Positions 1-6,845 of a DNA stretch of 64,000 bases are shown in pieces (position 1 is the first letter of the stretch; the number at the start of each line of letters is the position of its first letter). The DNA is taken from the NCBI RefSeq assembly GCF_014645815.1, contig NZ_BMML01000020.1, positions 138,387-202,386 of the forward strand, in the 5' to 3' direction. Below the pieces are notes generated by a model. That model saw only the letters and a program-made list of their open reading frames with translations, ran no database searches and was not told the DNA's origin. The position numbers and the translations under genes are program-made. This DNA comes from Streptomyces fuscichromogenes (lineage in GTDB: Bacteria; Actinomycetota; Actinomycetes; Streptomycetales; Streptomycetaceae).

Positions 1-39
1 CGGCACGCCTGCCCGCGGCTGGAAAGAGGCAGCTGAGCA

Positions 40-61
40 GCGCCCCGTCAGGGGCACGGGG
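40..61. repeat. Interspersed GC-rich repeat, partial copy
   Basis: This is a short copy of the family whose core is CCCCGTCAGGGGCGCGGGGAAC; here one base differs (GGGGCACGGGG). The arms GCCCC/GGGGC can pair, so it may act as a small hairpin downstream of the GntR gene. Other copies lie at 89-120, 14679-14735, 19775-19854, 49906-49958 and 63595-63640. Confidence 0.6.
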
Positions 62-88
62 CCGCATTCGACAGAAGCGGCGAGCGTA

Positions 89-120
89 GCGCCCCGTCAG
101 GGGCGCGGGGAACTGCGCGA
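89..120. repeat. Interspersed GC-rich repeat, fuller copy
   Basis: The copy reads GCGCCCCGTCAGGGGCGCGG followed by GGAACTGCGCGA. It is the second of two direct copies 50 bp apart just past the 3' end of the minus-strand GntR gene. The GCGCCCC/GGGGCGC palindrome may serve as a transcript end. The stretch from 1 to 196 otherwise shows no convincing gene. Confidence 0.65.
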
Positions 121-196
121 TCAGCCACGGCGGACTCGCACCCGGGGGACGGCCGCACCCGCGACGGCGAACCGCCGCCGCGAACACCCTTCCCTG

Positions 197-964
197 TCAG
201 CCCGCGGCGGCGAAATGCCCGGACACCAACCGCCGCACGGCGTCCAGCTCCCCCGCCACCAACGCCTCCAGCAGCTCCGCATGCTCCGCCGCGTCCGACA
301 TCAGGTCGGCGCGCGCCCCGCGCAGCGGAACCGCACGGCGGTGCAGGTCCTCCGCGATCTGCACCAGCTGCTCGTTGCCCGCCAGGGCCAGCACCGCCCG
401 GTGGAACGCCTGGTCGGCCTCCGCGTACGTCACCCGGCACCCGGTCGCCGCCGCCCGCACCGACTCCTCGGCGAGCGGCCGCAACGCGGCCCACCGCTCA
501 CCCGGCACGCTGCGCGCCAGCCGCATCATCACCGGCACCTCGATCAGCGCCCGCACCTCGGCCAGTTCCGCGAGCTCGCGCGCGCCGCGCCGCACCACCC
601 GGAACCCCCGGTTGGGCACGACCTCGACCGCGCCCTCCAGCGCCAGCTGCTGCATCGCCTCGCGCACCGGCGTCGCCGAGACCCCGAACCGCTCTCCCAG
701 CGCCGGCGCCGAGTACACCTCGCCGGGCGCCAGCTCGCCGCCGACCAGCGCGGTGCGCAACGCGTCGAGGATCTGCCCGCGCACCGACGCCCGCTGCACG
801 ACGGGCCGCGGCTGCGGCATCGGCCGCTCACTGTGCGTGTGCTCGCCCCGTGCGGCCGGCTGACCGGCCGGGAAACCGGGCACCTCGCGCGCCGCCTGCT
901 CGGACCGCGACTGCGCCGGAACCCTGGCCGTCCCGGCGGGAGCCGCGTGCGCGCGCTGGTTCAC
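197..964 (-). CDS. GntR-family transcriptional regulator (FCD-type)
   Basis: A 255-residue DNA-binding regulator of the FadR/FCD kind. After about 55 poorly conserved residues comes a winged helix-turn-helix (about 58-122; RGQILDALRTALVGGELAPG and SATPVREAMQQLALEGAVEV). An all-helical effector domain follows (about 128-250), with ligand-domain hallmarks such as EVRALIEVP, ADQAFHRAVLALAGN and EHAELLEAL. The GTG start at 964 is chosen because GGAGGAGG lies 6 nt upstream; an ATG at 820 would give a shorter protein that still keeps the helix-turn-helix. It is divergent from the FhuF-like gene. FCD regulators usually sense small carboxylates or metals; the ligand here is unknown. Confidence 0.88.
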   Translation of the reverse strand: MNQRAHAAPAGTARVPAQSRSEQAAREVPGFPAGQPAARGEHTHSERPMPQPRPVVQRASVRGQILDALRTALVGGELAPGEVYSAPALGERFGVSATPVREAMQQLALEGAVEVVPNRGFRVVRRGARELAELAEVRALIEVPVMMRLARSVPGERWAALRPLAEESVRAAATGCRVTYAEADQAFHRAVLALAGNEQLVQIAEDLHRRAVPLRGARADLMSDAAEHAELLEALVAGELDAVRRLVSGHFAAAG

Positions 965-1076
965 GGGTCCTCCTCCGGGAGCTCGTCGGCACTTGGGTCA
1001 TTAACGGCGGGTTGTTACTTGTCCGTCAAGCACCTTAGGCGCACAAGGCGCTGGTTCAAACTTCCGTACGACTGGG

Positions 1077-1095
1077 TAAGGTAAGGCTTACTTAT
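1077..1095 (+). promoter_or_regulatory. Iron box (DmdR/IdeR-type operator)
   Basis: TAAGGTAAGGCTTACTTAT closely resembles the actinobacterial iron-box consensus TTAGGTTAGGCTAACCTAA and lies 36 bp upstream of the FhuF-like start. It predicts repression by an iron-loaded DtxR-family protein. It could also influence the divergent GntR gene. Confidence 0.7.
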
Positions 1096-1130
1096 CTGAC
1101 AGTCGGCCCGCACCCGATCGGTGGTAGCCC

Positions 1131-1955
1131 ATGTCCTCCCCCGTCTCCGCCGCCTACGCGCGCCTCACCGAGGCCTGCCCGGACCTGGTGATCACGGAGC
1201 TGGGCGCGGACGACCCGGCACCCCGGGGCGGCGGCTGGGTCGGCGCCGCCGAGCTGGCGGCGGGCGGTGCCGGCCTGGACGCCTTCCTGGCCTGGGACGA
1301 GGACCAGGTCCTGCGGGACGAGGGGAAGCCGGGCCGCCCCGACGTGATCGCCAGCTTCGGCCTGCACCGCTACGGCTGGGCCGCCTGCCTCCTGATCACC
1401 CTCCCCTGGTTCCTGGACCGCCGGGTCCCCCGCCTTCCCGCGACCGAGGTGTCCTACGACCGGACGGCGGGCCGGATGGCCGTGCGCGTCACCTCCTTCG
1501 CCTGCCTCCCGGGCGATCCCGCGGCGGCGCTGCCCGGCGCGGTCGTCGTGAGCGGCGAGGAGGCGCTGCGGGCGAAGGTGCGGGCGGCCGTCGCCGAGCA
1601 CCTGGAACCGGTCCTCGGCGGCTTCGGACCGCGGATGCGGCGGCGCGGGCGGGCCCTGTGGGGGATGGCGACCGACGAGGTCGTGGAGGGGCTCTGGTAC
1701 ATCGCCGGAGTGCTCGGCGAGGAGGCGCGGGCCGTACGCGAACTCGAACAGCTGCTGCCGGGCGCCACCAAGCCGTACGTCGGTTCGGCCGCCTTCCGGG
1801 TGCTGACCGGCCCGGCCGGGGAGCCGCTGCCCACCCGGGACCGGGCGAGCTGCTGCATGTACTACACCCTGCGCCCCGAGGACACCTGCGCCACCTGCCC
1901 GCGGACCTGCGACGACGACCGGATCGCCAAACTCGTGGCGGCCGCGGCGGCCTGA
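1131..1955 (+). CDS. FhuF-like [2Fe-2S] ferric-siderophore reductase
   Basis: A 274-residue cytoplasmic protein with the FhuF C-terminal iron-sulfur signature: C241-C242, ten residues, C253, two residues, C256 (sequence CCMYYTLRPEDTCATC). In FhuF this binds a [2Fe-2S] cluster that reduces ferric iron in imported siderophores so that it is released. The N-terminal half matches the family's length and Trp-rich character (W87-like GWAACLLITLPWFLD). An iron box upstream supports iron-starvation control. The ATG at 1131 follows a weak GTGGTAG leader, so the start is moderately sure. No siderophore transport or biosynthesis genes are adjacent, so it probably acts with systems elsewhere. Confidence 0.85.
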   Translation: MSSPVSAAYARLTEACPDLVITELGADDPAPRGGGWVGAAELAAGGAGLDAFLAWDEDQVLRDEGKPGRPDVIASFGLHRYGWAACLLITLPWFLDRRVPRLPATEVSYDRTAGRMAVRVTSFACLPGDPAAALPGAVVVSGEEALRAKVRAAVAEHLEPVLGGFGPRMRRRGRALWGMATDEVVEGLWYIAGVLGEEARAVRELEQLLPGATKPYVGSAAFRVLTGPAGEPLPTRDRASCCMYYTLRPEDTCATCPRTCDDDRIAKLVAAAAA

Positions 1956-2103
1956 GCCGCCCTCAGCCCGTCCGAGGCACCCGCCCGGTCACACAGCACC
2001 CCTCGGAATCCACTAAGATCACCGATGGCAGGGCGCCGCTGCGGGGGACAGGCAATTCACAACTTCCTCACTTGCCGCAGGAACTTTCCGAGGAACCACC
2101 CGT

Positions 2104-2283
2104 ATGGGTAGTCTTACTCGAACTCAGCTCCCGCCCCTCACGCGGCAGTTCGAGCAGAATGCCGCCCTGGGGCATCCCCTTGCACTTCCTTGGCGGCCTC
2201 TTGCCCCGAAACCCCCTGAGGGCCAGTGGGGTTGGGCCACTATGGCGGGCGATACGCCCTATCCCAATGCAAGGGACCCCTAG
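2104..2283 (+). CDS. 59-aa small protein coupled to the DUF2637 gene
   Basis: ATG at 2104 opens a 59-codon frame beginning MGSLTRTQLPPLTRQFEQ and ending PNARDP. GAGGA sits 9 nt before the start. Its TAG at 2281-2283 directly abuts the ATG of the DUF2637 gene, an arrangement that favours translational coupling. The peptide is Pro/Trp-rich in its second half (LPWRPLAPKPP, QWGWATMAGD), has no signal peptide or membrane segment, and is not a family I recognise. ACCC-GTAT-GGGT around the start codon could form a small hairpin. It may be a real co-expressed partner or a regulatory leader peptide. Confidence 0.6.
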   Translation: MGSLTRTQLPPLTRQFEQNAALGHPLALPWRPLAPKPPEGQWGWATMAGDTPYPNARDP

Positions 2284-3318
2284 ATGAGACTGACCGACAT
2301 ATCGCTGAACTGGCTGCTTCCCGGCGCCGTACTGCTCCTGGGCATGCTGGTCGCGGTGGCGGTGCTTGCGCGCTCCAAGCGGTCCGGCGGGGAGCACGCG
2401 AAGGACGACTCGTGGGAGCGCAGCGAGGAGCGCCGACGGCGCAAGGAGGCCATATACGGCACCGTCTCCTACGCTCTCCTGTTCGCCTCCGCGTCGGTTG
2501 CGGCGGCCCTCTCGTTCCGCGGGCTGGTCGGCTTCGGCCAGCAGAACCTCGGCCTCTCCGACGGCTGGGAGTACCTCGTGCCGTTCGGTCTGGACGGCGC
2601 GGCGATGTTCTCCTCCGTCCTCGCGGTGCGTGAGGCGAGCCACGGTGACGCGGCCCTCGGCTCCCGGATACTCGTGTGGACGTTCGCGGGCGCCGCGGCC
2701 TGGTTCAACTGGGTGCACGCGCCCAGGGGTGTCGACCACGCGGGCGCTCCCCAGTTCTTCGCCGGCATGTCGCTGTCCGCGGCCGTGCTCTTCGACCGCG
2801 CGCTGAAGCAGACCCGCAAGGCCGCCCTGCGTGAGCAGGGTCTGGTGCCGCGCCCGCTGCCGCAGATCCGTATCGTCCGCTGGCTGCGTGCCCCCCGCGA
2901 GACCTACAAGGCCTGGTCGCTGATGCTCCTGGAGGGTGTGCGCAGCCTGGACGAGGCGGTCGACGAGGTGCGCGAGGACAAGCGGCAGAAGGAGACCAAC
3001 CGGCTGCGCCGCCGCGAGCAGGACCGCCTGGAGCGGGCCCAGCTCAAGGCGATAAGCCGGGGCCACCGCGGCTTCGTCGGACGCGGCCGGCAGGACGAGG
3101 TGCAGCACCAGGTGGAGCGCGCCTCCCAGCCCACTGCGGAGCCTGCCATATCGGCGCCGGAGCAGCTGCCCGTACGCCAGCGGCCCTCCCTTCAGCCCGT
3201 CCGCAAAGGGTCTGACCCGATCACCGTGGACCTGACCGCGGAGGACGACACCATGGCGCTGCCGCGCCTCGACTCCCTGGAGCGCAAGCTCAAGGACCTT
3301 GAGCAGCAGTTCGGCTGA
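2284..3318 (+). CDS. DUF2637 (SpdB-like) membrane protein
   Basis: A 344-residue integral membrane protein. A first hydrophobic segment spans about 7-28, then a charged loop (SWERSEERRRRKEA), then about four closely packed membrane segments between 58 and 172 (TVSYALLFASASVAAALSF, EYLVPFGLDGAAMFSSVL, ILVWTFAGAAAWFNWVH, FFAGMSLSAAVLF). The cytosolic tail is long, basic and coiled-coil-like (about 180-300), ending in the heptad-like SLERKLKDLEQQFG. DUF2637 occurs in plasmid spread (SpdB) proteins and in conserved Streptomyces chromosomal loci; the chromosomal role is unknown. The start abuts the stop of the 59-aa ORF and has AAGGG upstream. Confidence 0.85.
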   Translation: MRLTDISLNWLLPGAVLLLGMLVAVAVLARSKRSGGEHAKDDSWERSEERRRRKEAIYGTVSYALLFASASVAAALSFRGLVGFGQQNLGLSDGWEYLVPFGLDGAAMFSSVLAVREASHGDAALGSRILVWTFAGAAAWFNWVHAPRGVDHAGAPQFFAGMSLSAAVLFDRALKQTRKAALREQGLVPRPLPQIRIVRWLRAPRETYKAWSLMLLEGVRSLDEAVDEVREDKRQKETNRLRRREQDRLERAQLKAISRGHRGFVGRGRQDEVQHQVERASQPTAEPAISAPEQLPVRQRPSLQPVRKGSDPITVDLTAEDDTMALPRLDSLERKLKDLEQQFG

Positions 3319-3341
3319 TCACCGGCTGCCGCACGGCACTT

Positions 3342-3382
3342 CGGGACGGGGGCGTGACCTTCAGGGTCACGCCCCCGTCCCG
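3342..3382. terminator. Strong bidirectional hairpin terminator
   Basis: Perfect 18-bp arms (3342-3359 and 3365-3382; CGGGACGGGGGCGTGACC and its complement) flank a 5-nt loop. It lies between the convergent DUF2637 and anti-sigma-like genes and probably ends both transcripts. Confidence 0.9.
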
Positions 3383-3398
3383 TTGTGCGCGGCCCCCG

Positions 3399-3893
3399 CT
3401 AGGCGGCCTCCGCGTCCAGTTCGAACCACACCGACTTCCCGACCTCGTGGGGCAGGACGCCCCACGCGTCCGCGAAGGCGTCGACCAGCACCAGGCCCCG
3501 GCCATGGGTGCCGTCGTCGGTGTCCGGGGCGCGCATCCGTGGCCTGCGGGACACGAAGTCCCGTACTTCCACCCGCAGTTGACTGGGCTCCACAACGGCC
3601 GTCAGCACCGCCTCGCGGTCCGTGTGGACGAGCGCGTTGGTGACGAGTTCGCTGGTGAGCAGTTCCGCTATCTCGGAGCGGCCGGGACGCCCCCAGTGCC
3701 GCAGCAGTTCCCGTAGTTCCCTGCGCGCCTCGGGCACCGCCCGCAGGTCCGACCGTCCCAGTCGGCGCCTGAACTGCGGCGGGTGTCCCCGTTCCGTCGT
3801 GTCGGTCTCTTCCCCCGCCGTCTGCGCCGAGGAGGCCCCGATTGCCACGGGACCGCCCCCTCGTGCCTGACTGTTCATGACCCCCGCCCGCAC
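3399..3893 (-). CDS. RsbW-like ATP-binding (HATPase_c) regulatory kinase
   Basis: A 164-residue single-domain protein of the HATPase_c_2 type common in Streptomyces. After a disordered N-terminus (about 1-45) comes the GHKL fold: the N-box ELLTSELVTNALVHT and the G-box-like DDGTHGRGLVLVDAFADAWGV. Such proteins act as anti-sigma factors or partner-switching kinases that phosphorylate STAS anti-anti-sigma proteins; no partner is adjacent. The GTG at 3893 has AGGAGG rather far away (15 nt), while the ATG at 3878 follows GCGGGCGGGGG closely; either could be used. Confidence 0.85.
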   Translation of the reverse strand: MRAGVMNSQARGGGPVAIGASSAQTAGEETDTTERGHPPQFRRRLGRSDLRAVPEARRELRELLRHWGRPGRSEIAELLTSELVTNALVHTDREAVLTAVVEPSQLRVEVRDFVSRRPRMRAPDTDDGTHGRGLVLVDAFADAWGVLPHEVGKSVWFELDAEAA

Positions 3894-4154
3894 GCTGTTG
3901 CCGGATCCCCTCCTGATCGAACACGTTCACGGGATCCATGCCCGCTCGGGCACGGGCCAGTCATGTCACGTCGATGACGGCCGGGTGTTCGGCCATGTCC
4001 TGGGTCCGCTCCGTCCCGTACGTCGCCGCCCGCACCGCCCCGTACGCGCCAAGGGTGCCGCGGACCCGGCGCGATTCAGCCCCGCACGCAACCCTCTGAG
4101 CTGTTTCACGCGGTCCGCGGCACCGGCGAACCTGGCCGAAAGCCGACCTTCCGG

Positions 4155-4616
4155 CTACTTGCCCCCGAGGCCCTTGGTGCCGATGTTGACGATCTTGTGG
4201 GTGTCACGGGTCATGTCGACGACCAGCTTCGTGCTCGTGTTGCGGCTCCAGGTGAGCGTGATGACGGCCTCCGTGTACGTGCCGGTGCCGGTCTCCGTGA
4301 CCTTCCACTTGAGCGGGGTGTTCTGGGCACGCAGCACCCCGTCCGCGTGCTCGCGGTTCTCCCAGGCCGCCAGCTTCTTCAGGTAGGTCGGGGCGATGTA
4401 GTAGGCGCGCAGCGCGGTGGGCAGGTTGCCGCTGCCGTCCAGGTCGCTCTCGGCGTCGATGTAGGCGCCGTAGAAGTCCGAGATGCGGGTGATGTTGTCG
4501 GCGGGGTTGCCGCTGACGGTGCGCGGTGCGCGGGCCGAGGCCTGGGCGGTGACGCCGAGCCCGAGGGCCACGGCGAGGACGCCGGCGGTGAGGACGGCGC
4601 GGGTCTTGCTGCTCAT
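4155..4616 (-). CDS. Small secreted protein of unknown function
   Basis: 153 residues. A Sec signal peptide is clear (MSSKTRAVLTAGVLAVALGL, cleavage likely after AQASA, near 29). The mature domain (about 120 residues) is acidic and aromatic, with DNITRISDFYGAYIDAESDL and a repeated beta-strand-like tail (TGTYTEAVITLTWSRN, TKLVVDMTRDTHKIVNI). No cysteine is present in the mature part. I do not recognise the family. It follows the next secreted gene on the same strand after 77 bp, so the two may be co-transcribed and act together at the cell surface. Confidence 0.75.
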   Translation of the reverse strand: MSSKTRAVLTAGVLAVALGLGVTAQASARAPRTVSGNPADNITRISDFYGAYIDAESDLDGSGNLPTALRAYYIAPTYLKKLAAWENREHADGVLRAQNTPLKWKVTETGTGTYTEAVITLTWSRNTSTKLVVDMTRDTHKIVNIGTKGLGGK

Positions 4617-4693
4617 GTCTGTTCCCCGTTTTCCGAGTCTCGTGTCTTGCTGTGTTGTTGTCTTGTTGTCTTGTGTCAGGGGCCTCGTGTGGG

Positions 4694-5314
4694 TCAGTGG
4701 AGCTTGTTCACGGCCGTGGTGGTGGTCTTCTTGAAGGCCTTCACGGGCGCGTCCACGAAGCCGCCGAGCTGCCCCCAGTCCACGACGGTGACGGTGCGCC
4801 CCTCCCGGCCGATGGAGATCAGCCGGATGTCACTGGCGCCCCAGGCGGTCACCGTGCGCAGGGCGTAGACGTGGGCGCCGTCCCCGACCGGGAGGGTGCC
4901 GTGGTCCTGGAACGTGGCCTGGATCTGCGGGTCCGCCATCTCGATCCGGTCCGCGCAGGACACGATGTCCTCGTCGAGCTTCGCGAACCGGCCCTTCGCC
5001 AGGCGGACGCTGGGCAGCTCGGCACTGACCTGACGGGCACTCGTGTCTAGGTCGGTCCGGAACTTCCGGTACCAGGAGTCCTGGCCGCCACCGAGCCCGA
5101 CGCCGATGCAGATGTCCTGCTTGACCTCCTCCGGTATGCCGGCGGTGACCTTGCCGGCCGTCCAGGACGTGCCGGCCCGCGGTGGCAGGTCAGCCGCGGC
5201 GAGGAAGCCGGGCGCCTTGGGCGCGGCCTCCGCGGGAGCGGCGAGGGCGGTGCCTAGGACGAGTGCGGCGCCGGCGAGTGCGGTGAGCGCGCCGGCTCTG
5301 GTGCGCTTGGGCAT
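4694..5314 (-). CDS. Secreted protein of unknown function, two-cysteine
   Basis: 206 residues from the ATG at 5314, chosen because a signal peptide follows immediately (MPKRTRAGALTALAGAALVL, cleavage near PAEAA) and GGGGGAAC lies upstream; the frame stays open further 5' but without secretion features. The mature part has CIGVGLGGGQ and IVSCADRI, which could form one disulfide, and a beta-rich end (TVTVVDWGQLGGF). It is loosely reminiscent of extracytoplasmic sensor domains of actinobacterial kinases, but I cannot assign it. It lies upstream of, and co-directional with, the small secreted protein at 4155-4616. Confidence 0.72.
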   Translation of the reverse strand: MPKRTRAGALTALAGAALVLGTALAAPAEAAPKAPGFLAAADLPPRAGTSWTAGKVTAGIPEEVKQDICIGVGLGGGQDSWYRKFRTDLDTSARQVSAELPSVRLAKGRFAKLDEDIVSCADRIEMADPQIQATFQDHGTLPVGDGAHVYALRTVTAWGASDIRLISIGREGRTVTVVDWGQLGGFVDAPVKAFKKTTTTAVNKLH

Positions 5315-5462
5315 GGATGTTCCCCCGTGGATCGGTGCATGGGTGTGGGCTGCCGCCGACGCGGCCGGCTGGTCGGTCCGGCCCTGCTCGGTGCGGCACC
5401 AAGAGCATCGGCCGACACCGGCGCGGACCGCAACGGCGACCGCCCGTTTCCCCGCCCTGGAA

Positions 5463-5508
5463 CCATCCCAGCCCTGTTGACGTGCAGGTATATGAGTGCC
5501 TGGGATGG
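5463..5508. promoter_or_regulatory. Inverted repeat spanning the HTH gene start
   Basis: CCATCCCAG (5463-5471) and CTGGGATGG (5500-5508) are perfect complements 28 nt apart and bracket the ATG at 5492. It could be an operator for autoregulation or an mRNA hairpin that hides the start codon. Confidence 0.45.
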
Positions 5509-6844
5509 CGACGACCGGGGGAAGGTGCCCGTGCGCGACGATGTCGAGGAGTTCGCGGCGCTGCTGCGGCAGTTGAAGGACCGGACGGACCGGAGCTACG
5601 GCTCGCTGGCCCGCCGTCTCAACATGAACACCTCCACCCTGCACCGCTACTGCGCGGGCGAGGCGGTGCCGCTGGACTTCGCTCCGGTGGAACGCCTGGC
5701 CGCGTTCTGCGGCGCGACACCCCAGGAACGGCTCGCTCTCCACGAACACTGGCTACGAGCGGTGGCGGCCCGCCGACGACCGCGCACCGGGGAGGACGCG
5801 GAACCCGAGGACACCTCCGACCACGGGGAAGCCTCCGACCACGGGGAGACCCCTGAGCCCGCGGAGACCCCTGAGACCACAACGGCCTCCGGCCCCGCGG
5901 AGGCGGCCCCCGTCGGCCGTCCCTGGTACCGGCGGCGGCGCCCGCTGGTCGCCTCGGCCGTGGTCACCGCCCTGCTGGCGACGCTGGGCAGCCTGGCCGC
6001 CCTCCCGGACGACCGGCCGAGCACAGGCGCCACGGCCCGGGGCACCGGCTCCTCCGCCGCAACCGCCACGACCGCCACGACCGACGCCGGCGACGCCGAG
6101 CACCACGGCACCCGCGCCACCGGCCCGGCACCGGACCCCGCCTCGGCCACCCCGTCGGCCTCGTACCCGTCGGGCGGTGCCAGGACCTCCTCCCCCGCCA
6201 CCCCGGCCGCCACCGCCGTCCCCCTCACCTGGACGGCGAACTCGCAGCTCTGGGAGCTGGGCTGCGACCACGACTACGTCATCGACAAGCAGCCGTCCCA
6301 GGTCCCGCCGCCGCCCGCCCCGCAGGACGCCGGCACCTGGGCGGCCACCCAGAGCGCGGTGCACGGGGGCAACACGATCGTGGACGTCTCCGTGCAGGGC
6401 CGGTCGTCCACCGCCGTCGTCCTGGAGGATCTGCGGGTGCGGGTCGTCGGCCGTACGGCTCCCGCGCCCGGCATCGCCTACTCCATGGCCGACGGCTGCG
6501 GCGGCGGGCTCACCCCGCGCTACTTCGACGTGAACCTGGACAAGGACCGTCCCATCGCCCGCCCGGTGGCCGGTGAGGGCCCCGACGGGAAGACCGTCTC
6601 GACCATGCACCTGCCCTACCGGGTCTCCGCCACCGACCCGGAGGTGCTGCGCGTCAAGGCGAGCACCGTCGGCTGCGACTGCCGCTGGTACCTCGAACTC
6701 GACTGGTCCTCACAGGGCCGCTCCGGCACGGTCCGCGTCGACGACCACGGCCGGCCGTTCCGCACCAGCTCCGTCAAGGGCCTGCCGCACTACTGGTACG
6801 GCAACGTCGACGGCGTCCGCCAGTGGGTGCCGGCCGAGGGCTGA
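5492..6844 (+). CDS. Membrane-tethered XRE-type HTH protein with extracellular domain
   Basis: 450 residues. The N-terminus is a helix-turn-helix of the Streptomyces XRE type (about 10-75; LLRQLKDRTDRSYGSLARRL, NTSTLHRYCAGEAVP). An acidic linker rich in PE/SDHGE repeats follows, then RRRRP and one membrane segment (about 150-172; VASAVVTALLATLGSLAAL), a Thr/Ser/Ala/Pro-rich stalk, and a C-terminal domain (about 245-450) with several cysteines (GCDHDYVID, DGCGGGL, VGCDCRWYLELDW). The topology suggests a cytosolic DNA-binding head with an external sensor. ATG 5492 is preferred over longer upstream frames. The gene converges on poxB with 1 bp between the stops. Confidence 0.82.
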   Translation: MSAWDGDDRGKVPVRDDVEEFAALLRQLKDRTDRSYGSLARRLNMNTSTLHRYCAGEAVPLDFAPVERLAAFCGATPQERLALHEHWLRAVAARRRPRTGEDAEPEDTSDHGEASDHGETPEPAETPETTTASGPAEAAPVGRPWYRRRRPLVASAVVTALLATLGSLAALPDDRPSTGATARGTGSSAATATTATTDAGDAEHHGTRATGPAPDPASATPSASYPSGGARTSSPATPAATAVPLTWTANSQLWELGCDHDYVIDKQPSQVPPPPAPQDAGTWAATQSAVHGGNTIVDVSVQGRSSTAVVLEDLRVRVVGRTAPAPGIAYSMADGCGGGLTPRYFDVNLDKDRPIARPVAGEGPDGKTVSTMHLPYRVSATDPEVLRVKASTVGCDCRWYLELDWSSQGRSGTVRVDDHGRPFRTSSVKGLPHYWYGNVDGVRQWVPAEG

Positions 6845-6845
6845 G

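Noticed and set aside
1956..2283. tRNA or riboswitch in the leader of the DUF2637 gene
   Set aside because: No cloverleaf or T-arm GTTCGANTC pattern and no riboswitch core that I recognise; the 59-aa ORF explains the segment better.
5315..5491. Upstream extension of the HTH protein (start at 5327)
   Set aside because: The extra 55 residues are Arg/Gly-rich, overlap the divergent promoter and lack similarity to HTH proteins; the ATG at 5492 starts directly before the domain.
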